In this document: one piece after another, positions 1-8,150 of the stretch
Numbering within the stretch: the stretch's first letter is position 1
Layout of the letters: the number at the start of each line of letters is the position of its first letter
NCBI GenBank assembly: GCA_900617975.1
Contig: UZAE01012316.1
Span: 1 to 10,102 of the forward strand
Direction of reading: 5' to 3'
From: Rodentolepis nana
Lineage: Eukaryota; Platyhelminthes; Cestoda; Cyclophyllidea; Hymenolepididae
Length of the DNA stretch: 10,102 nt
Made by a program: the position numbers and the translations under genes
Notes under the pieces: model-generated
What the model was told of the DNA's origin: nothing
Database searches by the model: none
The model's input: the letters and a program-made list of their open reading frames with translations, nothing else

Positions 1-518
1 CTGGCAGGGTGGGGGTTGTCAAACTGGCAACACTTTTATTACCGAATGTGAATATCTTAGAGGCAGAAGTGCATGAATATCTAATAATGAACCAGGTTCG
101 AAATGCAACTGGTAGGAATTCTACCCTCCATCGAAATGCCCTTGTTAAAAACAACAGAAATTGTAAACTGATATGCTACATAGAAAAAGCTAACGATATT
201 TTGAGTCACAACTATTAGAAGCGGACCTCCAAAACGTAGCCTTTTATGTACCTTAATTAATGGACGTAACTAGACACTCGCCAGTCTTTTCTATTTGGGA
301 TACCAAGCAAAGAGGTTTTATGGTTAGTAAATTATCACTGAGTAAATCAAAGATGTAAATTTCACTGACCTTATAAACGTGGCGATCCCATTAATCTTTC
401 TTTCTACATCTGAACTTTTCCTAATTCTACTCGAAATCAATTTTCCTCCGCATATTAGAATTTTTAAACCCCACCTCCGCATCGTGCGATGATAGCCTAT
501 GTACGATGTCACAAATAA
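1..518. other. Non-coding stretch, no gene seen
   Basis: Open frames here are short, carry no recognisable domain and lack convincing splice or polyadenylation context. I see nothing supportable before the repeat that begins at 519. The stretch is AT-rich apart from a small GC-richer patch around 470-500 that leads into the repeat. Confidence 0.6.
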
Positions 519-613
519 GGGTGTGCGATAGGCTTGCCTCCATGTGGTGCACCCTGGTGAACATATACTCAGACGGCAAAAAGTCTATTACCTGGCAGCT
601 GACTTCGGACTTC
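519..613 (+). repeat. Dispersed repeat 1, copy 1 (hairpin-containing)
   Basis: This segment aligns over about 95 bases with 8574-8666, with only a few one-base gaps and roughly four in five bases matching by eye. Shared blocks include GTGGTGCACCCTGG and ACGGCAAAAA followed by GTCTAT. Near its left edge GGGTG (519-523) can pair with the end of GTGCACCC (547-554), a stem that is perfect in the other copy and partly degraded here. Open frames crossing it on either strand are by-products of the repeat and are not called as genes. Family and full length are unknown; it could be a fragment of a longer transposon or SINE. Confidence 0.75.
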
Positions 614-775
614 AAACTACCATCACCCCACTGTATGTCATATTCGACCACTTCAACAGTACTCATCTCACCTTTTTTCTTCCTTTGTATCGGTCTCTTT
701 TACATCTTTGAAACACTCTCCTGCCCCCCCCCCCACCTCAATATCGACTTTTTTCACTTTGATGTTTCTTCCCTC
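614..775. other. Non-coding spacer with C11 homopolymer
   Basis: A pyrimidine-rich stretch between two repeat copies. It contains an uninterrupted run of eleven C at 724-734. No gene is seen. Confidence 0.6.
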
Positions 776-855
776 TGTGAAGCCCTAAGTCAACTAAAGG
801 GCTAATGATAGCTATCAAAACGTCTGGCATTTGATATGTCATAAATACCTTGGAT
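776..855 (+). repeat. Dispersed repeat 2, copy A
   Basis: This segment aligns with 2319-2395, about three quarters of bases matching by eye. Shared blocks include GTCA.CTAAAGGG.TAATGATA, then a short diverged stretch, then CATTTG and ATAAATA. Copy B lies inside the second intron of the CAP gene in the same plus-strand orientation. No coding potential is seen. It may be a SINE or non-autonomous transposon fragment, family unknown. Confidence 0.65.
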
Positions 856-1153
856 AGTACAAACTTAACGAGGTCTCCTTGAAGCAATTCTGCCTTTGTG
901 ATTTATGATGAGAGTAAAACTACTACCGACTGGGGGCAATTTTTCAGACTAACTCCTAATATGTCAAGATTATAGTGGGTTCGACATCTTGTAGGAATAA
1001 TAGGCGACTAGAGACTACTTGCGAAATATGAGTAGTTCATTCCAGGGCAGGGAGAGCCTGGGTTTTTCAAGGTATGATTTTGGCATCCTATAATTACATG
1101 TAAGCATACTCTTACACATTCATCGTGCAACTTATTATAAATATAAAAATCCT
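856..1153. other. Intergenic stretch downstream of the CAP gene
   Basis: AT-rich sequence beyond the 3' end of the minus-strand CAP gene. No open frame of note, no RNA gene and no clear repeat were recognised. Confidence 0.55.
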
Positions 1154-1159
1154 TTTAAT
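1154..1159 (-). promoter_or_regulatory. Candidate polyadenylation signal ATTAAA for the CAP gene
   Basis: On the minus strand the hexamer ATTAAA, the commonest variant of AATAAA, lies about 52 bases after the stop codon. A weaker AATATA variant lies closer, at 1176-1181. No canonical AATAAA was seen between 1000 and 1210. The position is plausible, but the assignment rests on the motif alone. Confidence 0.4.
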
Positions 1160-1210
1160 TTGGCATTTCATACTTTATATTAAAATGGTTAGAACTTGAG
1201 AAATTTCTTC

Positions 1211-1382
1211 TTAGTCAAAGAACGTGAAGAAGAATGCGGCTACAAAACCCCAGAACATGACTCCAAGACGATTTCTGGATTGTGGATTAAGATCGCATTG
1301 ACTTTGAGTGCATGTCACATTGATTCCACAGCCGGAACAACTTGAACCTTGGAGATAGGGAGAATCGGTTTGCCAATTTCCA
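1211..1382 (-). CDS. CAP gene exon 4 (end of CAP domain, Cys-rich hinge, hydrophobic tail, stop)
   Basis: The exon completes PGGNW and continues with PYLQGSSCSGC (186-196), the conserved end of the CAP domain. A short Cys-containing stretch follows (C202, C207; sequon N199) and then NPQSRNR. The last 18 residues are LGVMFWG followed by a Phe-rich run and a final Asp before TAA at 1211-1213. The hydrophobic tail ends at the C-terminus with essentially no cytoplasmic residues, the usual shape of a GPI-attachment signal; small residues at 205-213 could serve as the attachment site. A tail anchor is the alternative. Confidence 0.9.
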
Positions 1383-3113
1383 CTGAAAATTCAACAGATT
1401 AGTACATTAAATCCGGAGAAAAACATAACTTAACTATTATTTGCAGATCTGCTACAGCTTTGAACCAACAGATAGGAGTGTCTTATCAAAGAATAGGAAA
1501 GAACTTACCCTGGAAAATAAATGCAAAGCAGAACTGAGGAATTTTCACAATCTCTCCGAGCACAGCCCATCTCCCTACTGGTAGCCCAGACAATCTAAGA
1601 TTATAAACATAAGGAAAGTAAGCGTTTGGAAGACTTTGACATTGGGAAAAATACTAACAAACAAAATTTCATAAAGGAAAATGAAAACCAAATATTCAGG
1701 GCATCTACCATCTCAAATGAGGATTGACCTGTCAGTAATCGACTCAGGATCACCAGATTGTAAGAGAACAGCTAGTGTAGGCACTGAGTAATATAGTTCC
1801 GAGGCATTTTTAAAGAAGGCATGTTTTTTCTCATGCTCTTCACAAGTACTCTCGAGGCACCAAGCGGACTGACACTAAGCTGTCACCTGGGCAAGTGTGT
1901 TGCCACATCATTAGAAGTGATACGACGTTGAAAGACTAAAAGCCAGCTTGATTCTGTTATCTCTAAGCTCCCTCTTTTAAATTGTAGAAATTGCTTTCCC
2001 CAAGGCCACCACACTCTTATTTCTTCATCGTTATAAAATATAATATCTCATTTTATTTCCTAGATAAAATACATAATATCATTCATACCTCTGATGGTAT
2101 GATTTACGGAGATCTCTCAACGAAAAAAACATTTTTTCAGCAGTAATCATCTTGGAAGAGTGTGTGCCATGATATTTCTCAAAAGACACCCTGAATGTAA
2201 TGTTAAGGTTGAGAATGCAACTATGGCTTACGATACTTCATTCAACCTTACCATTTATCTTACCTATAACTAGCACAAATTGAGCATTTGAAGTTATTGA
2301 ACGGATGGTCCTCCCCCAATGCGAAACCCGAGGTCAGCTAAAGGGTTAATGATAACTACTGAAACACCTGCCATTTGGTATAAATAAATAAATATTCCAA
2401 CTCCAAGTCTCCCCCCTAGTGGCCAACTGAATGTCCTTCACTGGCCTCAAATGTCTCTGCTGACATATCTAGTCTCCGCATAGGGAACAGAGGTTAAATT
2501 CTAGTCTGTCACATATTCTTTTTAGGACCTCTATCAATATATAAACTACCAAATAAACCGGCAAAAACAGTATGAGAAATAATGTCGCTACTATGGACTC
2601 CAACATTCAAAGTCAAACATATGAGCGATTAATATTTTCGAATTGAGACCAAATTCTTTAAATAATGGTTTCATTTAGGGACTAGCCTTTTTGTATTCTC
2701 CGCAGTAAGAACAAGTTCCATTCGGACTATTCTCAAAATGTCGTTTTTGGTGTGCCCAGGCAGAGGCAAACTCCTTAACACTTGGTGTCTCCTTCAAACT
2801 GAAGGCCAAATTCCAGCTGTAATTTCCCATATTCGTCCCATTTATCTCCAAAATTTTGCAGGAAGACAACATTGAAGCAGCCAGATCTTCGAGGTCCATG
2901 GAGTAATTCTGTAAAAGCGCGAGCAATTCTAAATAAAAATTGATTAATTACCATATACATCATGTTAGATGCAGGTGGTTTAACTTGTTCTCTTTGGCTG
3001 TGATGGAAATTGATTAGCCATTGACGTTCCTGAGATGTCAGGTCTGACTTTCCAATTTCACTGCAAAATGCCCATGAAGGAGCTAAAAGGAGAAGGCTGG
3101 CGAGCCCCAGCAT
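1211..3113 (-). CDS. CAP/SCP-domain protein (venom-allergen-like / GLIPR1-like), four exons
   Basis: A secreted or membrane-anchored CAP superfamily protein (CRISP, antigen 5, PR-1), assembled in frame from exons 3113..2952 (open upstream to 3176), 2908..2687, 1594..1509 and 1382..1211. Numbering from the upstream Met (3176), the product is 234 residues; from the preferred Met22 it is 213. Residues 22-38 form a classical signal peptide rich in Leu and Ala. The CAP domain follows: HSQRE..KPPASNM (59-72), NYSMDLEDLA, SWNLA (106-110), W126...F133, C141..CGEY, IVWATS..MGCA (150-161), then LLCIYFPGGNW (171-181), which matches CRISP signature 2 at every position but one. The hinge PYLQGSSCSGC (186-196) closes the domain. 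A hydrophobic segment at 217-233 ends the protein, suggesting a GPI signal or membrane anchor. All four classical CAP tetrad residues are replaced, and six N-glycosylation sequons are present. The family includes secreted parasite VALs and membrane-bound GLIPR1 proteins; the molecular role here is unknown. The fold assignment is firm; the exact 5' end is not. Confidence 0.9.
1383..1508 (-). other. CAP gene intron 3, 126 nt GT-AG
   Basis: It begins GTAAGTTC and ends TGTTGAATTTTCAG on the minus strand. Joining phase 2 to the next exon completes the Gly codon of the PGGNW motif. Confidence 0.88.
1509..1594 (-). CDS. CAP gene exon 3
   Basis: An 86-nt exon that enters in phase 0 and leaves in phase 2 through a strong donor, GG|GTAAGT (intron from 1508). 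It encodes IVWATSREMGCA, the strand following the usual GHYTQ position, then the cysteine-containing DCENSS segment with a sequon at N167, and LLCIYFPG, the first half of CRISP signature 2. The match to CAP proteins is unambiguous despite its small size. Confidence 0.92.
1595..2686 (-). other. CAP gene intron 2, 1092 nt, apparently GC-AG
   Basis: The donor reads AAG|GCTAGT and the acceptor TTATAATCTTAG|ATTGTC. Phase 0 on both sides joins GEYKK to IVWATS, as the family requires. The nearest GT donor, four bases downstream, would put exon 3 out of frame, and I saw no alternative acceptor that rescues it. The intron contains copy B of repeat 2. Two AT-rich stretches and a short inverted repeat (TGACA..TGTCA, 1871-1886) were also seen; no gene is visible inside. 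Confidence 0.75.
2319..2395 (+). repeat. Dispersed repeat 2, copy B, inside CAP intron 2
   Basis: This copy matches 776-855 in the same orientation, with the shared core GTCAGCTAAAGGGTTAATGATA. It ends in a short TAAATAAATAAAT microsatellite-like tail at about 2381-2393, where copy A has a single ATAAATA. Such a tail is common at the 3' end of SINE or LINE fragments, but the family is not recognised. Confidence 0.65.
2687..2908 (-). CDS. CAP gene exon 2 (core of CAP domain)
   Basis: This exon encodes 74 residues, phase 0 at both ends: NYSMDLEDLA, SSCKI, SWNLA, the helix around W126 and CSYCGEYKK. The frame runs on into a stop at 2675 if not spliced. Homology places the exon end after the GEYKK segment, where canonical proteins have GHYTQ immediately before VW. 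At that point the minus strand reads AAG then GCTAGT, a GC donor. Four sequons occur here (N76, N98, N104, N138). Confidence 0.9.
2909..2951 (-). other. CAP gene intron 1, 43 nt GT-AG
   Basis: It starts GTAATTAAT and ends GCGCTTTTACAG on the minus strand. An earlier AG (ATTTAG at 2929-2930) would leave the downstream frame stopping early, whereas the AG at 2909-2910 joins Met75 to NYSMDLEDLA in frame, the expected CAP continuation. Introns this short are unusual in many animals but known at the 5' ends of some flatworm genes. Confidence 0.85.
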
Positions 3114-3176
3114 CCCGTAGGTGACTGAAAGGAAACCAAGTAAAATCAGCTTTGAGTAGAACGGAATCTGCTCCAT
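2952..3176 (-). CDS. CAP gene exon 1 (signal peptide and start of CAP domain)
   Basis: The open frame starts with an ATG at 3176 and ends in phase 0 after ATG at 2952, directly before a GTAATT donor. Two starts are possible. The ATG at 3113 (Met22) gives a compact signal peptide and lies 11 bases after a strong splice acceptor whose AG is at 3125-3126. The ATG at 3176 would add 21 residues that look like intronic polypyrimidine sequence read as codons (GGTTTCCTTTCAG). I prefer 3113. The mature N-terminus carries the conserved HSQRE and PPASNM motifs of CAP proteins. Confidence 0.85.
3114..3140 (-). promoter_or_regulatory. Strong splice acceptor upstream of the CAP start (5' UTR intron or trans-splice site)
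   Basis: On the minus strand the sequence runs through a CTGAT branch-like motif (about 3142-3146, just outside this span) and a pyrimidine tract, GGTTTCCTTTCAG, with AG at 3125-3126. It is followed after 11 bases by the ATG at 3113. The acceptor is better than several used inside the gene. It could end an intron in the 5' UTR or receive a spliced leader, which flatworms and some other phyla use. No matching upstream donor exon was identified. Confidence 0.55.
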
Positions 3177-4021
3177 TGCTCAATAACTCAAAGTAACATA
3201 ACATATTTGAACGAAGGACTGCACTGTTTTCTTAATACCACATACTAATTAGGAGAAAAAAGGTGAATCAGGAGGGGGGATTTCTATCTTGAATCCTACA
3301 TATATTCGCTTCGAGCTGCTCCTTATCGCTTTATGTTGTTGTGAAATAAATTCGTCTAAGATTTGTGTAAAAGGAAAAAGGTTCTCAATTATTTATGCGA
3401 ACAAAATCCTGTTGTGAGAGAAAAAACTTCATCTTAAAATGGACTAAATACAGAATTTAAAATTCCCCCTCACGTCTCCACACAACATACTGGTTGGATG
3501 AATTGACAGGCATCCACTTCTGTCAACATTGACTCAGGAACGTCGAGACTTACCTGTCTCTAATCGATCTCAATCATCATAAAGGAATAACGCAAGTAAA
3601 AGATAATTAATAAATTAAACTCAACCGCCGTGATAAAGTTCCTCTGGATCTAATAAGGCTGTAATTCTAGATTTGCGCAGAGTAGCGCAATTAAAACGGC
3701 TAATGGTACCCAGAGAATACCTGTCTATTCTAGACCATGTGTGTTGATTTTGTGAAAATGTTACCTATGCCACTTTCTCATCACTTTATTTCATGGGAGT
3801 AAAATGACTATCCAAGATCGAATTGAGTGAACAGAACAATTTCTACGGGCCGAATAGCTACTAGTATTAAAATGGAAAAATAACAAACGGGAACATAAAT
3901 TTACAAATTTCCATTAGTCGAGATTTCATTCAGTTCAAGTAGTTGATGAGCTTCATTGATAATCGTTATTCAAGAATATTCTTTTGCTAAATAAGTGTTC
4001 TTTCAGACAAACTGTCATCAG
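3177..4021. other. Intergenic stretch upstream of the CAP gene
   Basis: AT-rich sequence that should include the promoter of the minus-strand CAP gene, but I could not single out a TATA box or initiator with any confidence. No open frame of note and no RNA gene were recognised. Confidence 0.5.
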
Positions 4022-4050
4022 CCCCCCCCCCCCTCGTCCCCTCGTCCCCA
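4022..4050 (+). repeat. C12 tract followed by CTCGTCCC tandem
   Basis: Twelve consecutive C (4022-4033) are followed by about two copies of CTCGTCCC and then an A-rich run. It resembles a simple-sequence tract. Its length in this assembly may be unreliable, since long C runs are prone to sequencing error. Confidence 0.7.
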
Positions 4051-5669
4051 ACAAAAAAATGATTCCCCAATATATGTATTTATTGAAAAGCCAATGTAGT
4101 TCATTAATTCTTTCCACCCACTATGAAGTGATCATGTAGAGCGATCATTAAATATCTGGCTCCTTACCAATTAAACAGCTAGTATGTAACCAAAATCGCC
4201 ACCAAAACCAGTTTCAATGACGACTTGTGGTGAAATTATTGATAAATTTTTGGCCGACGTTAGTGGAGTGCACAACGCTGTCATAGATGAACAAAGATAT
4301 CTCATTTTCACTCAGACAGATCAGAAGGTGCGGCCGTGATACTTGTCCCTTAGGGAGCAGGTGTGGTCGTGAGGTCAGAGACTCTCAGCCAGGCACCAAT
4401 CAATAGTCCCTGCATTATTTAACAAACCTTTCACTGTATTTTGATGATTGTGCTTTGTATCAATGACACACAACCAAAACAAATGTGTTCCACGCCATAC
4501 GTCTGTTTTCTGTCTACATCATTGAGGTGACCTTGACATAGAGATTACTGAACATGCGTCAGGACTTGTTGGTTTATAAATCCGCAACACGCGTATATAA
4601 TACTGCCCTGGTAATATATTATCATAAATAAAGTGAAATTTAACAACCGGATCTTAAAAGGTATATTGGAAACGGACATTTTAGATAGATTAAATATTAT
4701 TAACCCTGGACTTTATCGAATTAGGAAACCCAAACTATAAACACCTATGTGGCTCTCCAAATGCATAGAACCGCTTAAAGCAATCTCCAATATTGAACTT
4801 AAGGACCTTCAAAAGCAAAGTTTGATGAGTAATCATAAGGAAGTTGCATAAGCGTTTCTCAGTGAGTGAAACTAGACTACAATGACCATCACACACATAT
4901 TATGCCTCGCCAACCTTACTTTACTAAGTGGGTGTCATAGCAGTTAACGTTCATTGGGAGTGGGTGATATAAATAAATATATGCACACACGCGCACTAGT
5001 TTGGCGCGTGGCCAACTTTTACTTCAAAATGCATTAATTGCCATCAACCTCATAAAAGTTCAATTAGCATAAGTCAGGCGTTTTGTTAATACACCTACGT
5101 AATACAAGCTTTTGTAGGATCTCGCTTCAATTATACTCGGAATAGAGATCTCGCGAGCAATAGCACTTTCTGAGAAGAACACACGATTATCTTCCACGCA
5201 TGGTGTACGTGTAAAGGTTACCCAGCCAATTAGCATCCACTATTTGTGGTGTGTAACGTTATTTGTACTCAGAATTACAAAGTATGTTCAGCGAAGACCT
5301 CACACACGACCTCCTAGCTTTTCGCTACTTTGTGCAACTTATATTAAAGAAGTCTGTTCGAAGCTTGTAACATTTGTCCGCATGATTAAGTTTGTCAAGA
5401 GCTTAGTGTATAGTATTCACTACATGTTTCAACTTCTACACCTTCCTTGGCCCTCTATTTGAATTAAAAATACAAATAAATATGGAAAAGGATTTCTTAC
5501 CTCGCCATGAGTACTAATAATGCTGTAGCTGTGGTTTTGATTGTGCCAATTGTTTAGCTAATCTACAAAATTTTGAATGAGCATATTCTCCTATGCTAAT
5601 TCACAATTTTATTTGCAATAAAAAATATACTGGCTACTGGGATGATTATAATGAAAACGTGAAAGCATT
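4051..5669. other. Non-coding stretch, no gene seen
   Basis: No supportable gene. A GC-richer patch at about 4328-4415 stands out from its surroundings but has no open frame or family match that I recognise. Sequence around 4525-4540 contains TCAAGGTCA on the minus strand, which matches a nuclear-receptor monomer site but is short enough to occur by chance. An inverted repeat lies at 4988-5010 and two overlapping short palindromes at about 5145-5156. Confidence 0.5.
4988..5010. repeat. Short perfect inverted repeat CACGCGC / GCGCGTG
   Basis: A seven-base arm at 4988-4994 and its reverse complement at 5004-5010 are separated by nine bases. The GC-rich arms sit in AT-rich sequence next to a CACACACGCGC run. 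It could form a hairpin; no function is assigned. Confidence 0.6.
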
Positions 5670-5703
5670 GGGCATGCAAAGCGCGTTACCCACTGAGGCG
5701 GGT
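5669..5703 (-). repeat. Faint tRNA-like fragment (possible SINE head or decayed tRNA)
   Basis: Read on the minus strand, CTCAGTGGGTAACGCGC followed by TTTGCATGC resembles the D-arm and anticodon arm of an alanine-type tRNA. The box A match is imperfect, and no box B (GGTTCGA-type) or acceptor stem follows, so this is not an intact tRNA. It may be a truncated tRNA-derived SINE or coincidence. Confidence 0.25.
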
Positions 5704-8034
5704 TCATTGTGACAAAGTAAAAGTTTGAGTAAAACATCTTTGGGGGGTTTAAGGGGCTTGAAAAGAGTCTAAATTACTTCTGGAATCTGCGCGCACATGT
5801 GCCAAAAATCTACATGCGAAAGGTTTCCGAAAACTTATTCGTCTAATATCACCTCTAAACCTGAGCAATTAGTAGGAAAAATCCTGCTTGTTTTGTCAAC
5901 TATTGAAACTCCTATGATAGTTATGATACCAACACCACTTCCTTTACGACGGGTTCATTCGGGATACGATTTCATATCTATTCAGACACATTTGAACTGA
6001 ATGGCATTATAAAAAGAGCTAGTGAATGCAAATCCCTCGCTTTGTAATCAACATCTGCTAGCATCACCAAAAAACCATGAAAATATCGTATTGAAGGCGG
6101 GCATGCCACATCGGCAAATCACTTCTGTAACGCTATCTTCTATTCAAGTGAATTATTCCATTTAAATCATATCATTGGTGTCACATGGACTTAATTGAAT
6201 AACAAATTATCAGGTTGTAGTAATGGGGAAATCAAAATGAACTCAGAAACGAAATGGGTGAGCGTAATTTTAAATAGTTCAGGAAAATGTGAGAAAATAT
6301 GTAAATAAATGCTAAATTAACTTGAACCATGGCAAAATAAAACGTAGTTTGCCTTTACAAAAGCACAATTCTTTAAAAAGTCAATATTTTCCCAATCAAA
6401 CAGAAGGTTAGATCAACTGGAAATTTTCACGAGCAAAGTTGAGATAGCGTCAGAAGACAACTTACCAGTGGTCGAAGTCCTAAGGAAATGCCGTGCCAGG
6501 CGTCCGCGCTTAGATCTCTCAATGTACGGCCTCAGTTGACCTCAACCAAATCACCTTTATGTGTATGCACTTTTGCGGGTTACTGCTTTGAATTTGTTCA
6601 ACTAATATTTACAGTGGGGAAAGCGTTAACTTAATCGAATCTTTTCAAAATTAGTGATCTTTAGAGCGATTTCAATTGAAAATACTATTTTTAAATCCTT
6701 TTAGCAGCGGTTGTACCACTTCGGAAAAGGACATCGTAGTTATTAATTCATACTTTCGGGAAATTGGCAGAGATCTGGTCCATGGAATTTGTAATTTTTT
6801 ACTCTTTTAGCTCTGTTTCAATAGTTGTTTCAAGAAAAACTTGCTTAGAAGTCAGCACAAAATTTGAGGATGATTTTTTGATATATGACCTTTTAATCGA
6901 CCGTATCTTTTGCAAGACTTAGACAAACCAGAAAGTTGGAAACGTTGCGTCAGATGGAAAGTGATCGTATCGAAAATGAAAGATCATTGCTATCCATTCG
7001 TAAATATATACGCACTATTGGCAGCTACACACTTCATTATTTTCGTTTGAATTTACATGAGGTCGGAATTTAATCTTTTCAAGATGGAAACTAATCAGAC
7101 CAATATTTTTCCGTTGTCTTAATTGTTTTGACTTAGCCACAACCTTGTGTAGGCCTTTCTTCCTGTTTCGCCTTATTTTCGAAAGAAGTTTGCACGTAAC
7201 AATAACCATAACTGTATTGACTGGAAAGCACTCGTTGGAAAAATTAAGTGAATTAATGTGCCATGGGCAAACATTCAGCTAAATTTACTTGCAAGTGCTT
7301 TCAAAATATCGCGATCACGAGCCCACCCAAAAAGCCCAGAGATCAAATCACAGCAACCTGAGTTCAGGCACAAACTCTCAACTTCAAAATGCACTTCTAT
7401 TCCACGCCACTCGCGTTTTTTCCTATTTTGAAAGTCCAGGTGCTAGAGCATGATTAAGAACCCAAAGTAGTATTTTTTACCTCTTGGCCAAAATTACTTC
7501 AACTTAAAGGCTCAATAATTTAAAACTCTTTGATATGTCTCACACTCTTCTGCTTCATCGCTAATTCCGACCAAAGATGGAGGACTGAAGTTAAAGAAAT
7601 TTGAATTCGCTTTCGAATTTGAAGTGGCAAGGATGTGACAAGAAGCACACCTTGAATAGAAATAAGTAGGTAGTTTAAGAAAATTGGGTACTGTTTCGTC
7701 TTGAAATATTAGATTCATGTGTGAAATTAAATTCCTAAATTAGAATAAATTTGCTGAATTTTTCAGTAGATATGTACTAAAATTGTTGCATCTGTTTTAG
7801 CTCATTCACTGTATTAAGAGTTCATATATGCACACTACTTGTAAGTTATAAGTAAAGCTTTAATAATGCATACATATAGTTAAAGGCATGAGAATAGCCA
7901 GCTAAGATTCTGGATAGTTGAATATATTTGATTTATTTAATATTTCGTCTATTTGATAAATTAACCTTTCAATTCGAAGCAAAATGGGAAGAAATTTATG
8001 AACAGAAGATGGGATTCATTTTTTTAAATTTCAG
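5704..8034. other. Non-coding stretch, no gene seen
   Basis: Open frames at 5797-6000 (+), 7015-7209 (-) and 7512-7718 (-) are short, lack domain matches and have AT-rich, low-information composition, so none is called. A perfect 10-base palindrome GCACATGTGC lies at 5793-5802. The stretch is otherwise AT-rich sequence without a repeat or RNA gene that I recognise. Confidence 0.5.
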
Positions 8035-8137
8035 GAATCAGTTCTGGGGAAGTCTACGTGTTGGTAACACCCCCAGCCTTATAACCGATGTAGCATTAGA
8101 TTTATCGCTTCTTACTGGACTTAGCAAAGCTCAATAA
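8035..8137 (+). CDS. Possible terminal exon of an unrecognised gene
   Basis: A T-rich tract ending AAATTTCAG (AG at 8033-8034) precedes an open frame of 33 full codons ending in TAA at 8135-8137, and AATAAA follows at 8151-8156. Acceptor, stop and canonical polyadenylation signal in this order and spacing fit a last exon. The encoded end, containing FWGSLRVGNTPS and TDVALDLSLLTG, has more balanced amino-acid use than the AT-rich shadows nearby, but I do not recognise it. No compatible upstream exon was found: a candidate at about 7801-7840 has the wrong phase. It could be chance. Confidence 0.28.
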
Positions 8138-8150
8138 GCAACCTTGAAAT

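Noticed and set aside
427..666. Minus-strand open frame of 79 codons
   Set aside because: It overlaps dispersed repeat 1 and continues into unrelated AT-rich sequence. The plus-strand frame at 506-805 covers the same ground, so both are shadows of the repeat and spacer.
2675..2686. Unspliced end of CAP exon 2 giving a short protein that stops at 2675
   Set aside because: Exons 3 and 4 supply the missing conserved half of the CAP domain in frame, so the early stop is most likely intronic.
3957..4021. Possible hammerhead ribozyme on the minus strand: CTGATGA followed by CAG, a five-base loop, CTG and AAAG
   Set aside because: The core lacks the required closing pair next to GAAA, no convincing stems I and III were found, and there is no cleavage-site context. 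It appears to be a chance match.
4525..4540. Minus-strand TCAAGGTCA resembling a nuclear-receptor monomer site
   Set aside because: A nine-base match in 10 kb on two strands is not unlikely by chance, and no nearby gene start supports it.
5797..6000. Plus-strand open frame of 67 codons
   Set aside because: No domain, no splice acceptor or polyadenylation signal in suitable places, and its length is within chance expectation.
7801..7840. Mini-exon flanked by TTTTAG and GTAAGT upstream of the possible terminal exon
   Set aside because: Its phase is incompatible with the open frame of 8035-8137; the compatible frame contains a stop.
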